From NCBI GenBank assembly GCA_002631855.1, contig NTLF01000014.1, positions 485,951-549,950 on the forward strand: DNA of 64,000 nucleotides. Reading direction: 5' to 3'. Below, piece after piece: positions 9,764 through 21,200 of this stretch. The notes beneath the pieces are model-generated. The model did no database searches, was not told the DNA's origin, and saw only the letters and a program-made list of their open reading frames with translations. Made by a program: the position numbers and the translations under genes. The DNA comes from Zunongwangia sp. ESRF-bin46 (GTDB taxonomy: Bacteria; Bacteroidota; Bacteroidia; Flavobacteriales; Flavobacteriaceae). Each line of letters starts with the position of its first letter. The first letter of the stretch is position 1.

Positions 9764-11092
9764 TTATACTTCTTTATCTAAATATTTTCTTCGGAATTTT
9801 ATCACCAATCCTCCAGCACGTATTAACATCCACACAAAAAAGGCAATCCAAATAGCATGTAATTTCAGTCCAAAATAATCTGAAATAAGCAAAGCAGGGG
9901 TAAAGCCTAAGAAGGTAGCAACCAACAATAAATTACGTAAGTATTTTGCTTCGCCCAGGCCTTTAAAAATTCCGTCGAACATAAACGCGATGGCATTTAT
10001 AGGTTGCATTAATAAAACAATCCAAAACACCGAACTGAACAACACCAAAACGGTGGCTTCTTTATTAAAAAGCAGTCCAATTTCATCGTATGCTAAGGCA
10101 CAGCCTGCCATCAAGATAAGCGCTATTAAAATGGCGTATTTGCTTATTTTCTTGCTCAACACCCATAGCGATTTATAGTCTTTTGCTCCCAATAGGCGTC
10201 CGCCAATGGCATTTCCGGCATTTGCATAGCCATCGATAAAGAAACTGAAAAACAACCAAATATTCATTAAAATACTCTGGGCGGCGATGTAATTTTTACC
10301 GTAATCGGTTGCGTAGGCGTTCGCCAAATAAATAGCAAAGTTTAACGCTGCCGTTCGCACAAAAAGGTTGGCCGCCATTAATAGCAAAGGCTTTAATTGT
10401 GGATTTATATTGAAACTCAATTTTAGATGAAACGGTGTTTTTTTCCAGAAAAACCATAAGGCCATCAAAAGCATCACACTTTGGGCTGCTAAACTAGCGT
10501 ATGCTGCACCTTTTAAATGAAGCGGTGGAATAAGCCCTTCTACACCATAAACTAAAAGATAATCTAAAACCACATTCACCAACGCTCCGGTAAGGCTACA
10601 TTTCATCGCCCAATAGGTGTTTTGTAGCCCTCGGAAAATCCCGAAGATGGCAAAAGTGATCAACGTCAACGGATAACCGATGGCACGAATGCGGTAGTAA
10701 TCGGCAGCATAACTTAAAATAAGTCCTTCGGCATTGTATAAACTGAAAATAGCTTCAGCAAAAAAAGCGGTAATGCTATAAATAAAAAGACTCAAAATAA
10801 AATTAAATCCAATGGCCTGCGGAATCAAGGTTTTAACTGCGTGCAATCTATTTGCGCCCAAATGCTGCGAAACAATAGCAGAAATGGCCGTTTTAGTTTG
10901 TGCCACAATCCAAATAATGGCCGAAAGAAATGAACCCACCAAACCTGCAGCCGCTAACGCTTCAATCGAATGCTCTTCCACATTACCAATTATGGCAATA
11001 TCGGTTAGCGATATCAAAGGCTCGGCAATACCGGCAATGATAGCTGGAATTGCAATTTTATTGATGCTCTTAAAACTGACTGTCGTATTCAA
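9764..11092 (-). CDS. MATE family efflux transporter (DinF-like)
   Basis: 12-TM MATE pattern: IAIPAIIAGIAEPLISLTDIAIIG... and GIFRGLQNT. Confidence 0.93.
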   Translation of the reverse strand: MNTTVSFKSINKIAIPAIIAGIAEPLISLTDIAIIGNVEEHSIEALAAAGLVGSFLSAIIWIVAQTKTAISAIVSQHLGANRLHAVKTLIPQAIGFNFILSLFIYSITAFFAEAIFSLYNAEGLILSYAADYYRIRAIGYPLTLITFAIFGIFRGLQNTYWAMKCSLTGALVNVVLDYLLVYGVEGLIPPLHLKGAAYASLAAQSVMLLMALWFFWKKTPFHLKLSFNINPQLKPLLLMAANLFVRTAALNFAIYLANAYATDYGKNYIAAQSILMNIWLFFSFFIDGYANAGNAIGGRLLGAKDYKSLWVLSKKISKYAILIALILMAGCALAYDEIGLLFNKEATVLVLFSSVFWIVLLMQPINAIAFMFDGIFKGLGEAKYLRNLLLVATFLGFTPALLISDYFGLKLHAIWIAFFVWMLIRAGGLVIKFRRKYLDKEV

Positions 11093-11131
11093 AGCGAGTT
11101 GATTAAGTGAGCAAAAGTAGTAGTCTAAACT

Positions 11132-11632
11132 TTAAAAGACCAACTCGTAACAATAAAAAGGATGTTCGCTTTGCTTCGGGAAATAAATAGATTCTAATTT
11201 TTGATAGCCGCGAGCTTCGTAAAATTTTTGGTTTCGGTGGTTTTGGCTAAAGGTATCTAAACGTACTGATGTTGCATTGTTTTCTTTCGCAGTAGCTTCA
11301 GCAAAATCCATTAATTTTTTGGCATATCCTTTACGTTGATGCTCAGGATGAATGGCCAATCGATGAATATAATAGTTATTTGCATCTTCAGTAAGCCAGC
11401 TTACATCGTTATACTCTTCGTCTTTTAAGGTTGAAATAACAAGGCTGCCAATTATTTCTTCAGAAAAAGTAAGCACATACAGTTCATTTCTTTTACTATC
11501 GTTTTCAAACGCTTCGAGTGTAGGATACTGCTCATTCCATTGAAAGATGTTTTGTTCTATCATGTTGGCGGCACACGCTCGGGTTATTGTTATAATTTGC
11601 TCAATTTCTGAAACGTTTGCTTTTCGAATCAT
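11132..11632 (-). CDS. GNAT family N-acetyltransferase
   Basis: YIHRLAIHPEHQRKGYAKKLMDFAE acetyl-CoA binding motif. Confidence 0.93.
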   Translation of the reverse strand: MIRKANVSEIEQIITITRACAANMIEQNIFQWNEQYPTLEAFENDSKRNELYVLTFSEEIIGSLVISTLKDEEYNDVSWLTEDANNYYIHRLAIHPEHQRKGYAKKLMDFAEATAKENNATSVRLDTFSQNHRNQKFYEARGYQKLESIYFPKQSEHPFYCYELVF

Positions 11633-11710
11633 TTAATAAAATAATTTAATTGTTTATTAGTTTTAAAGGTTCAAGGTTAATAAAAATTATTATTTTAGCG
11701 ATATAATTAT

Positions 11711-11784
11711 GGGGGATTAGCTCAGTTGGCTAGAGCGTTTGGCTGGCAGCCAAAAGGTCATCGGTTCGACTCCGATATTCTCCA
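11711..11784 (+). tRNA. tRNA-Ala (anticodon GGC)
   Basis: GGGGGAT TA GCTC AGTTGGCTA GAGC G TTTGG CTGGCAG CCAAA AGGTC ATCGG TTCGACT CCGAT ATTCTCC A. Full cloverleaf of 74 nt with the G3:U70 alanine identity pair; CCA not encoded. Confidence 0.95.
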
Positions 11785-11786
11785 CA

Positions 11787-11813
11787 AACCACCGTTAACG
11801 CGGTGGTTTTTTT
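11787..11813 (+). terminator. Rho-independent terminator of tRNA-Ala
   Basis: AACCACCG-TTAACG-CGGTGGTT followed by a T tract. Confidence 0.8.
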
Positions 11814-12657
11814 ATTTTATAAAATCTATTGTTGCTTTTACAACCTGCTTAAGTGAATTGGGCATTTTATCATCATTCCATGGATGTTTTGCCTCAAAAA
11901 CGTGGTTGGTACCTTCTATAATTTTTAGTGCACTTTTTGGGTTCCATTGGTGCATTGCTTTTGCTTCTTCAACAGAAACCGTTGGGTCATCACTTCCGTG
12001 AATAATAAGGTGAGGGATTTCTATTTGTTCAACAGCTCGTTGGATGGTGAGTCTGCTTTCATTTTCCTTAAAATCAATATAAAACTGAAAGTGATGTGGC
12101 ATTTGCTGTTTGGTGCGTCCATTTTGGACGTGTTTAACGCCGCTTTCTTCCCATTCCTTGAAATCTGCTGTGCCTTCCTTAAAACGGACCTTATAATCGC
12201 TTACGCCAGCCCAAGTGATGACTTTTTTTACTTTATCGTTTTCCTGAGCTTTTATTAAGGCAATACCGCCACCGCGACTGTGACCAATTAAGGAAATGTT
12301 TTTTACATCTGCTTCTAACATATAGTGCTTAGTGGTTGCAAAAAATTCAATAACCGTTTCTAGATCATCTAGCTCTTTGGTGTAATTGTTTTCGGCAAAA
12401 GCTTCAAGGTCCGGGAAATCGATAGGCTCATCAACGGTGCCGCCGTTGTGGGAAAAATTGAATTTAATGAAGAAAAATCCTGCTTTGGCAAATGCTTCTG
12501 CAACTAAATGCCAAGCGCCCCAATCTTTAAATCCTTTGTAACCGTGACAAAAAATGACTACCGGTTTTGGTTTTTGGTTTTCATTGTAATATACATCGTA
12601 TACAATGGGTTTCTTGTTTTCTCTATGTAGTATTTTGTTTTGTTCAATCATCATCAT
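11812..12657 (-). CDS. alpha/beta hydrolase
   Basis: VVIFCHGYKGFKDWG, SLIGHSRGGG nucleophile elbow, GTNHVF. Confidence 0.9.
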   Translation of the reverse strand: MMMIEQNKILHRENKKPIVYDVYYNENQKPKPVVIFCHGYKGFKDWGAWHLVAEAFAKAGFFFIKFNFSHNGGTVDEPIDFPDLEAFAENNYTKELDDLETVIEFFATTKHYMLEADVKNISLIGHSRGGGIALIKAQENDKVKKVITWAGVSDYKVRFKEGTADFKEWEESGVKHVQNGRTKQQMPHHFQFYIDFKENESRLTIQRAVEQIEIPHLIIHGSDDPTVSVEEAKAMHQWNPKSALKIIEGTNHVFEAKHPWNDDKMPNSLKQVVKATIDFIK

Positions 12658-15404
12658 GCTATCTCTTTTTCGGTAAACGGTTCATTTGGGTTACAAATTT
12701 CAAGAATTAACCTTTTTAGTTCATCAGTGAAAGTATCTAATGTTTCTTGCGTAATAATTTGATCTTTTGATCCGCCGCGTGCTTTTTCTCTTTTCCCGAA
12801 TTTTAAAAATCCGCTGCTGAGGTTTTTAAACGAAATAATACCTGCTTCCGCATTATTAATAGGAATTTCTTTATTCATCATTAACGCATACGCTAATACC
12901 TGAAATGCTTTACTGTATTTATAATCTAACGTTATTTCCTCCCAATCCACTAATTCTACATCACCTTGAGCTACTTTTCCAGTTTTATAATCGACAATGC
13001 GTAATAGGCCGTTGTATTCATCCACGCGATCTACTTTTCCTTTAATTTTTACTGGGAACGATAGTTCTGAAACTGCTACTTCAACCTCTAGATTATTTTC
13101 AATAGAAATGATTTTAATTTCATTTCCCGCTTCTATTTCTGAAATTTCTTGGTTGATGAAGTTCTCAATGTAGCGTTTGGCTACTTCAAAAATGATGAGG
13201 CTTTTCCCTTTATTGAAGGTTCCTCCTTTAAACGTTTTTTTAAATTGAGTGGTAACTTCTTCTTCAGTCTTCAATTTTAAAGTCTTTAAAATTTCTGAAG
13301 TTAATAATGTACCCTGAAGTGGTTTATAAAACTCTTCTAGTGTATCATGAACAATAGTACCAAGCGTGTTAGCAGCGACGGTTTCTTCCACTTCTTCGGT
13401 TTCATTGAGTCTTAATATTTTCTGAAAATAAAAGTCAATCGGATTCCGAATGTAGCTCGTAAGTGCTGAAGGGGAAAAGCCTTTTGCAGCAATTTCTTGC
13501 AAACGTTGCATTACTGCATCTGTTTTTTCTATGGTTTTTAATGTTTGTACAGTCGGTGTAATTTTAGGCGATAAAATGGTTTTAGAAAGCGTATGGTTCG
13601 CTTGCTTTTCAATTTCCAATTGTAATAAAAAACGACTTTTTTCTCCCGTGTTTATGCCTTCAGAATGGTTATTGTATAGTAAAGTAACATCCTTTGCACG
13701 TTGTAACATGTGGTAAAAGTGGTACGTGTAGATTGCATCTTTTTCAGTATAAAGCGGCAGGCTGAATTCCTTTTTTAAGTCGTAGGTAATAAACGATGCG
13801 TTCGACTTTCCAGTAGGCAACACCCCTTCATTAACCGAAGTAACAATTATCGTTTCAAAATCGAGTACCCTAGTTTCTAAGACTCCCATAATCTGAAGAC
13901 CTTCATACGCATCGCCTTCAAAATCCAGTGACGTGGTTGCAATGAGTTCGGTAAACAATCCTTGTACCGTTTTTACTGAATCCAAATGTGAGTATGAGTC
14001 GTTCAGGGCATCAATCTTGCTAAAAACTTGATACAACTGATATAAGACAACACGTTCCACAGGGTTTTCTTGAAACTCGCTTTTCAGCTTATTTAATACT
14101 TTTAAACAGTTGGTAATGGCTGTTTTACTATTGTTGTTCCAATCTTTAAATAAAAGTGACACAATATCAGTGTCTTCTTTATCTGAAAACTGCAGGATAT
14201 CGTCAATAGTGAGGTGTGTTTTATTTTCGACATTAATTTTTGACGCTATTACTGAAGCGTTATTCAGCAACGAATTTCCTAACGGATGCTTAATAAGCGA
14301 CAGCACATCTTTATAATAAATTGTTTTAATTTTTTCTGAAACACCTTCAGAAGAAACGGAATGAAGTGATAATGCAAGTTCAAAAAACAAGGTGGCTGGA
14401 AAATTTTTAAGCACGGTTCCCATCGTGACATTTACAGAGTCTAAATTGTCTGGTAGTGAATGCAGCACTGGGATTAACAAGTTTTCATCGGCCAATACAA
14501 TAGCGGTTGAATTGAGCTTTTCCTTTGAATAGGTTGCTAACAATTCACCTACATATTTTGCCTGTCCTATATTTTTCTGCACTTCGACAAAGCGGATATC
14601 TTTCTGCTCTTTAAAATGATTCGAAGTACCAAGAGGTGCGTTGTTTTCAAAATGCGACCAGTTCTTAAAATAGCGTCGTATAAAAAGAGAGGCGCTGTGT
14701 TTTGTGTCCTTTGAAAATGTCTCATCAGCATCCCAATATACTTCTGTATTATCTGTGTTTAGTAATTGCTGTATTATATTTTGTTCAGCCGAGTTCAGCG
14801 CATTAAAGCCTATAAAAGCGTGTTTTTTACTAGGATTCTCACGTATATAAGTATCAATTTTTTCTGAAGCGATTCGGTATACCAGTCCTTGATATGCTAT
14901 CGATTCTTGAAGAAGCATTTCTTTTAAGTTGGTATACAGTTCTAAAAGGCTATTCCAGAATTGTAAGTATTTTTCTATAAGTTCGGTTTTCTCTTCTTTC
15001 AAATTCCACCGCTCCATTGTTTTTATACTTCCTAAGTAATTGAAGAAGTCTTTTGGATTTACTAAATAGCGATCAATTTCATTAAAATCATTTAGTAAGG
15101 TAATTGCCCAAGTGTTGTAGTTTTCAAAACTTTCTTTTTCAGAAAATGAATCGGTATTTAAATAAACCTGATAGCTCTTAAAAAGAAGTTCTGTGCTATC
15201 TAATATAGAAAGACCTGAAACGGTTTCTATAAATTCTTCGATACTTATTATATGGGGTAAAAAAGTAGTTGTTTGCGAATGCTTACTCAAGTAATTTTTA
15301 AGAAAGCCACCGGCACGCTTGCTGGGAAGGATGAGGGTAAGGCTGGAAAGGTCTTCGTGTTTGTTTTTTAAACTGAATAGAGTTTCTTCCAAAAATGTTT
15401 GCAT
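12654..15404 (-). CDS. AddB/RexB-like PD-(D/E)XK nuclease-helicase
   Basis: N-terminal LTLILPSKRAGGFLKNYL; C-terminal VKIKGKVDRVDEYNGLLRIVDYKTGK (PD-(D/E)XK) and AFQVLAYALMM. Confidence 0.88.
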   Translation of the reverse strand: MQTFLEETLFSLKNKHEDLSSLTLILPSKRAGGFLKNYLSKHSQTTTFLPHIISIEEFIETVSGLSILDSTELLFKSYQVYLNTDSFSEKESFENYNTWAITLLNDFNEIDRYLVNPKDFFNYLGSIKTMERWNLKEEKTELIEKYLQFWNSLLELYTNLKEMLLQESIAYQGLVYRIASEKIDTYIRENPSKKHAFIGFNALNSAEQNIIQQLLNTDNTEVYWDADETFSKDTKHSASLFIRRYFKNWSHFENNAPLGTSNHFKEQKDIRFVEVQKNIGQAKYVGELLATYSKEKLNSTAIVLADENLLIPVLHSLPDNLDSVNVTMGTVLKNFPATLFFELALSLHSVSSEGVSEKIKTIYYKDVLSLIKHPLGNSLLNNASVIASKINVENKTHLTIDDILQFSDKEDTDIVSLLFKDWNNNSKTAITNCLKVLNKLKSEFQENPVERVVLYQLYQVFSKIDALNDSYSHLDSVKTVQGLFTELIATTSLDFEGDAYEGLQIMGVLETRVLDFETIIVTSVNEGVLPTGKSNASFITYDLKKEFSLPLYTEKDAIYTYHFYHMLQRAKDVTLLYNNHSEGINTGEKSRFLLQLEIEKQANHTLSKTILSPKITPTVQTLKTIEKTDAVMQRLQEIAAKGFSPSALTSYIRNPIDFYFQKILRLNETEEVEETVAANTLGTIVHDTLEEFYKPLQGTLLTSEILKTLKLKTEEEVTTQFKKTFKGGTFNKGKSLIIFEVAKRYIENFINQEISEIEAGNEIKIISIENNLEVEVAVSELSFPVKIKGKVDRVDEYNGLLRIVDYKTGKVAQGDVELVDWEEITLDYKYSKAFQVLAYALMMNKEIPINNAEAGIISFKNLSSGFLKFGKREKARGGSKDQIITQETLDTFTDELKRLILEICNPNEPFTEKEIA

Positions 15405-15416
15405 ACCCTAAAAATA

Positions 15417-15447
15417 AGAAACGCCCCCGATTTTTGGAGGCGTTTCT
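15417..15447 (-). terminator. terminator-like hairpin between the OmpA and AddB-like genes
   Basis: AGAAACGCCCCC-gatttt-tGGAGGCGTTTCT inverted repeat. Confidence 0.6.
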
Positions 15448-15472
15448 GATATTTATTTAAGCGTGTTGCTTT

Positions 15473-16873
15473 TTAGTTATCTCTGTTTTTGTTAAGAGAG
15501 ATTTCAACACGTCTGTTTTGTTGTCTTCCAGCAGCTGTATTGTTAGTAGCAACTGGTCTTTCTTCACCGTAACCTTCAGAAGTTAATCTGTTACCAGGCA
15601 TTCCGATTGTAGTTAAGTAATCCATTACAGAAGCTGCTCTTTCTTTAGAAAGCTTCATGTTATAAGAATCACTACCTCTACTATCTGTGTGTCCTTCAAT
15701 GTGGAATACAGTGTTTGGATATTCTTTCATAATATCTGCAATACTCTGTAGTGCACTGTAAGACTCTTGACGGATAGAAGCTTTATCGTAGTCGAACAAG
15801 ATTGTTTTAGAATACTCGTTGATTTCTTTGATAACTTCTACAGTTACTTCTGGACAACCGTTGTTAGCAACAGTACCAGCAACATCTGGACATTGGTCAT
15901 CTTTGTCTAATACACCGTCACCGTCTCTATCTTCGTAAGGGCAACCGTTGTTAGCAGCAGGACCAGCTTCGTTTGGACATTCATCATCTCCATCAGCAAT
16001 TCCGTCACCGTCAGCATCTGGACAACCGTTTAATTCAGCTAAACCAGCTACAGTTGGACAAGCATCTTGTGGATCAGCGATTCCATCACCATCAGTATCA
16101 GGACAACCGTTGAACTCAGCTAAACCAGCAGTTTCTGGACAAGCATCGTTTCTGTCTTCGATTCCGTCACCGTCAGTATCAGGACAACCGTTAAATTCTG
16201 GAAGACCAGGAGTTTCTGGACATTCATCGTTTTGGTCGTAGATTCCGTCACCGTCAGTGTCTTTTCCACCAAATTTAAATAAGATACCAGCAGAGTGTTG
16301 GAAATGTTTTACTCCGTAGTCATCTTCAAATGCGTGTTTATAAGTTGATTGTAGGTTTAATGCTACATTTTCAGCAAACCAGATTTTTACACTTGCTAAA
16401 CCGTTAGCAGTACCAAAACCTATGTCGTCTACCCAAGTGTAACCACCACCAACACCTAGAGAAGGATCAAACCATCCACCAGGACCATTGATTAAGTCTC
16501 TAAAGCTATATCTAATCTCACCATCTGCACCGTAGTAACTTAAGTCATCTACTTTTACATCACCTACTTTGTCAATTCTGTTAATAGTACCAACAGCAGA
16601 AAAAGTAAAACCGCTACCAACATATCTGCTGATTGCAAGTTTAGATACTGAAGGTAAAATATTCCAGTGATCTTCTACATTAAAGTATTCGTCAAAAAGT
16701 TCACCTCTCATTGGTGAAGCTACGGATTGGCCATCCTCTAGACCTACTGGAAAGACGTCAACAGCATTGACACCAATCTCAATAGCCCAAGGGTTGTTTT
16801 CGTCTTGTGCGTTCGCTACGCCAACTCCTAAAAATAAGATGGCAGCAACTAATAAACTGTTAAGATGTTTCAT
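15473..16873 (-). CDS. OmpA family outer-membrane protein with thrombospondin type-3 repeats
   Basis: Signal peptide; DTDGDGI..D..CP repeats; C-terminal [31 protein letters not shown] (OmpA peptidoglycan-binding domain). Confidence 0.96.
   Translation of the reverse strand: MKHLNSLLVAAILFLGVGVANAQDENNPWAIEIGVNAVDVFPVGLEDGQSVASPMRGELFDEYFNVEDHWNILPSVSKLAISRYVGSGFTFSAVGTINRIDKVGDVKVDDLSYYGADGEIRYSFRDLINGPGGWFDPSLGVGGGYTWVDDIGFGTANGLASVKIWFAENVALNLQSTYKHAFEDDYGVKHFQHSAGILFKFGGKDTDGDGIYDQNDECPETPGLPEFNGCPDTDGDGIEDRNDACPETAGLAEFNGCPDTDGDGIADPQDACPTVAGLAELNGCPDADGDGIADGDDECPNEAGPAANNGCPYEDRDGDGVLDKDDQCPDVAGTVANNGCPEVTVEVIKEINEYSKTILFDYDKASIRQESYSALQSIADIMKEYPNTVFHIEGHTDSRGSDSYNMKLSKERAASVMDYLTTIGMPGNRLTSEGYGEERPVATNNTAAGRQQNRRVEISLNKNRDN
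15860..16265 (-). repeat. five tandem TSP3 repeats (about 81 nt / 27 aa units)
   Basis: [27 protein letters not shown] / [27 protein letters not shown] / [27 protein letters not shown] / [27 protein letters not shown] / [29 protein letters not shown]. Confidence 0.9.
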
Positions 16874-16907
16874 ATTCGATTGTTTAATTTTTAAGTGTTA
16901 ATTAGAG

Positions 16908-16938
16908 CAAAAGTAAGTTGTTATAACTTATAAACAAA
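16908..16938 (-). promoter_or_regulatory. Bacteroidota-type promoter of the OmpA gene
   Basis: Minus strand TTTG-N19-TACTTTTG, full match to the TTTG/TAnnTTTG architecture. Confidence 0.75.
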
Positions 16939-16992
16939 GTCAAATCTATTAAAATTTTCACAAATACAAAGCCTTTTACTCGCAAAATTATT

Positions 16993-18195
16993 TTATTCAG
17001 TCTTAATAATATTTAATTTTTTACCTACCTTAATAAAGGCGTTTATGGCTTTGTCCAGTTGCTCATTTGTATGTGCAGCAGACAATTGCACTCTTATTCT
17101 TGCTTTCTCTTTAGGGACTACTGGATAGAAAAAGCCAATAACATAGATGCCCTCTTCCAATAACATGTCGGCCATATCTTGTGATAGCTTTGCGTCATAT
17201 AACATAACAGGTACAATAGCAGAATCTCCATCAATTATATCAAAACCTGCTTCTTTTATACCTTTTTTAAAGTATGCGGTGTTTTCCTGTAAACGATCCC
17301 GTAATGTGGTGTCGGTATCAAGCATATCAAACACCTTAATAGAGGCTCCAACAATTGCCGGTGCCAATGAGTTTGAAAATAGATATGGACGCGATCGCTG
17401 GCGAAGCATTTCGATAATCTCTTTTTTACCAGTAGTGTAACCGCCCATAGCGCCACCTAAAGCTTTACCTAATGTACCCGTTATTATATCTACACGATCC
17501 ATAACTCCTTTTTCTTCTAAGGTTCCACGGCCTGTTTCACCTATAAAGCCTGTAGCGTGACATTCATCGATCATAACCAAAGCATCATATTTATCGGCTA
17601 GATCACAGATTTTATCAAGTGGAGCTACTAATCCATCCATAGAAAATACACCGTCGGTAACGATAATCTTAAAACGAGCTCCATTTTCATTAGCTTTAAT
17701 TAATTGCTCTTCAAGCTCATCCATATTGCTATTTTGGTAGCGATACCGAGCAGCTTTACATAAACGAACGCCGTCGATAATAGAAGCGTGGTTTAAGGAA
17801 TCTGAAATAATTGCGTCTTCCTTCGTCAATAAAGGTTCAAAAACACCACCGTTTGCATCAAAGCAAGCTGCGTATAATATAGTGTCTTCCGTTTGGTAAA
17901 AATCGGCTATTTTTTGTTCCAGCTCTTTATGGATGTCTTGCGTTCCGCAAATAAACCGAACAGACGACATACCAAAACCGTGCGTATCCATCGCGTCCTT
18001 GGCTGCTTGTATAACGTCTGGGTGCGAAGAAAGCCCCAAATAGTTGTTAGCACAAAAGTTGATCACTTCTTGTCCTGTCGAAATTTTAATAGCGGCATCT
18101 TGTGGAGAGGTGATAATGCGCTCTTTTTTAAATAATCCGTCGTTTTTTATTTCCTGAAGTTCTTCTTGCAGGTGTTCTTTAATTTTTCCGTACAT
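16993..18195 (-). CDS. kbl: glycine C-acetyltransferase (2-amino-3-ketobutyrate CoA ligase)
   Basis: [49 protein letters not shown] (PLP lysine). Confidence 0.96.
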   Translation of the reverse strand: MYGKIKEHLQEELQEIKNDGLFKKERIITSPQDAAIKISTGQEVINFCANNYLGLSSHPDVIQAAKDAMDTHGFGMSSVRFICGTQDIHKELEQKIADFYQTEDTILYAACFDANGGVFEPLLTKEDAIISDSLNHASIIDGVRLCKAARYRYQNSNMDELEEQLIKANENGARFKIIVTDGVFSMDGLVAPLDKICDLADKYDALVMIDECHATGFIGETGRGTLEEKGVMDRVDIITGTLGKALGGAMGGYTTGKKEIIEMLRQRSRPYLFSNSLAPAIVGASIKVFDMLDTDTTLRDRLQENTAYFKKGIKEAGFDIIDGDSAIVPVMLYDAKLSQDMADMLLEEGIYVIGFFYPVVPKEKARIRVQLSAAHTNEQLDKAINAFIKVGKKLNIIKTE

Positions 18196-18218
18196 AATGT
18201 CTGTTTTTTTTCAAGTAA

Positions 18219-18226
18219 CAAAGTTA
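18219..18226 (-). promoter_or_regulatory. -7 box upstream of kbl
   Basis: Minus strand TAACTTTG; overlaps the 3' end of the upstream helicase ORF. Confidence 0.45.
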
Positions 18227-21200
18227 GGCTTTATTTATAAGTATGCCATTTTCTGAAGTATAAACCAAGATTTTTTCAGCAATCTTAAAATTCATTTCTG
18301 AAAGCGCTGCTGCATATTGGTTTATTTGAATGCTGTGTTTTTTAGATTGACTTCCTGTTTTATAATCTATAATACTTACGCTACCGTCGGGATGAAAATT
18401 TAAACGGTCCGGACGTAATATTTTTCCTTCTGAAGTAATTAAATCTCGTTCGTTTTCTACTTTTTCGGAAGGTTGAAATAAGTGGTTTAACTTCTCGTCA
18501 TGTATTAAAGCTTCAACCGCTTCTTTTAAAATTTTAAAATCGCTTTCTGAAACAATCGCTCGCTTTTTTATATTCTCTAATATTTCCGAAGCATCGTTTT
18601 CATATTTAATTTCAGCCATTGTATCGTGAAAAAGATTTCCACTTAAAATAGCAGCTTCGGTTTCGGTGTCCCAAAGCAATGCTTCTTTGGTTACAATATT
18701 CAAGTTACGGCTTGTTGGTGAAGTGTTGATGTATGTAGGCGCAACCGTTTCAGTAACATTTTCTTCCTCTTTTAGTTCTTTCCGTGTTTTTTCACCAAAT
18801 TGATATAACAATTGGTCATCGTTCCATTTCTGTTCATGTTTAAGGTATTCCACAAACAACTGACTAAAATCCTTAGGTTGATCTTTTACACTGCTTGGTT
18901 TTTCAGAAAAAATATAAAGCTGTTCAACAGGCCTTGTCAGGGTAACATAGAGTAGGTTTAAACTGTCGAGTTCTAAGGTGTTTCTGCGGTCTGCGTAAAT
19001 TTTAGCACCTTCTTCGCCAAATTCTGCTACACTACTATTAAAATTAATTAACGCCTCTTCAAAACCAAAATCATTTTCAGGGGCTTTAAACCACGTTTTT
19101 GGTTCTATTTCTTTGTATAAACCGGTTTCAGCAAAGGGGAATAGTACAATAGGAAATTCTAATCCTTTTGCTTTATGGATGGTCATTAATCGCACTGCTC
19201 CGGTAGTTTCGGCAGCGGCAACCGAAGCTTTTTCTTTTTTGGTTTCCCAATATTCTAGAAAGGCCATTTTTGACGCTAATGGTTGTTGTTCAAACTCATA
19301 AACCAAATCCATAAACCCGAAGAGATAGGCGTCGGCACTCGGTTCTAATTTAAATTGACGAATGCAATACTCAAAAGCTTCGTATAAAGAAACGGAATGT
19401 ATAAAATTGGAATTAAAATTGATTTCGTATTGCTGTAAGAGTTGCGTTACTTCTTCCGCAGGTTGGTTTAAAAATTGAGTGAAAAATGTATGTTTTTCTT
19501 CTGAAATAGAAAGGTGTTCGTGAATAAAATCGAGCATATTGATTTTTGCCTCTTCATTTTCAGGTTGTAAGGAATAAATAAGCGTCTGAATTAATCCTTG
19601 AACCAACGGCGAGGATTGAAGCAATAATGTTTCAGAAGAAACAATTGAAATCCCGTTTTCCATAAGCCAAGAACCTAATGCAATTCCCTCTTTTTTGCGA
19701 CGTGTTAAAATACAAATATCTTGTTCTTGGTAACCGCTGGCTTTTACTTCAAGTATGGTTTGTAACACCAATTTGGCATAGCTTTCTTCTTTTTCTGCAG
19801 CCGATTGTTTTTCAATAAACTCAATCTGTATGTAGCCTCCGTCTTTTTTATTGGGCTTTTGCTGGTTTCCTATTTCATATAAATGTGTGTGCCCGGCATC
19901 GCCGAAGTATTTTGAAACAAACGTAAAAAATGAATTATTAAACGTGATAATTTCTTCACAACTCCTATAATTAGTCTCTAGATTTTCTACTTCGGCTGTT
20001 GAAACAGCAAAAGGTGTTTTGCCGCCGTATAAATCCATAAACTGTTCAGGTTTACCACCTCGCCAACGATAAATAGATTGTTTGGCATCGCCTACCAATA
20101 ACAGCGAGCCTGCTTCTTCACTTGCTACTTGTTGCGATAATGCGTTTTCAATTAAAGGAATTAAATTTTCCCATTGCAATTCGGAAGTATCTTGAAATTC
20201 ATCAATAAAATAATGACGGTATTTTTCTCCCAACCGTTCATAAATAAAAGGCGCAGGCTGGTTTTTTATTTCTTTATTGATAATGGAATTAAATTCTGAA
20301 ATAGGCAAGATGTTTTTCTCTTCCTTAATAGTTTCAATTTCCTGCTGCACCAAATTGATAACCGAAAGCGGCGTAAGGTTTTTTACTATGGAATTAATTA
20401 ACTGTAGCTGAAATACCAACTTTTTACTCGTTGAAAAAGCGGAAACCAATTCTGGTGCTAATCCGTCCATAATATTGCTTTCCGGGGGTTTTACACGTCC
20501 TGGGTACAAGGGTTTTTCGCCTAAGGTTTCTTGCCATTTGGCGCCGTACGGAACATCAAAATTGCCTTCAGAAAGCTTTACAAAATAGTTGTATAAATAT
20601 TTCCCGCTGAAGTGGCTTTCATCCAATCCGTTGTCAGCTATTGTTTTAAGGGTAATGGAAGCAACTTGTATTATGTTTTCTGAAAGTTGTTTTTGTTGTT
20701 TCAGCAAATGCTTTTTAAACGAAAGAAAATTGTCGAGGGATTGTAGCTTTAGTTTTTTAATGTGTTTGGCTTCATTTTCAGAAAAAAGCAAAGAAGAAGC
20801 TTTGGTAATATCTAGGGCAATATCCCACGATTTATCATCATCTGTTTTTTCAAGTGCAAAGTCCAATAAGACGTTGGTGATTTTTTTATCGTCGCCCGCT
20901 TTGCTAATTAATTGATCCACGGCTTCAGTCAATAATTGATCTGTATCTAGACTCACTTCAAAATTTGAAGAAAGTTTTAAGTCACGAGCAAAAGTTCGAA
21001 GTAATTGGTGGTTAAAGCGATCAATGGTTTCTACGCTAAAAGCAGAATAATGATGCAATAAATGCTTTATAATTGCTTTTGAAGTAATTTGAATTTCCTC
21101 AAGACTCATTCCTGTTTCAGAAGCAAGAAGCGTCATCATATCCGATGGACTTGAAAGAGATGTTTCCGAGGAAAAAGAAACTAAATTTGAAATAATCCGC

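Noticed and set aside
11726-12001. Plus-strand ORF of 91 aa
   Set aside because: Starts inside tRNA-Ala and runs antisense to the hydrolase gene.
15948-16241. Plus-strand repetitive ORF ([10 protein letters not shown]...)
   Set aside because: Antisense shadow of the TSP3 repeats in the OmpA gene.
15860-16265. Possible CRISPR-like spaced repeats
   Set aside because: 81-nt in-frame coding repeats (TSP3), no repeat/spacer pattern; no other CRISPR candidate seen.
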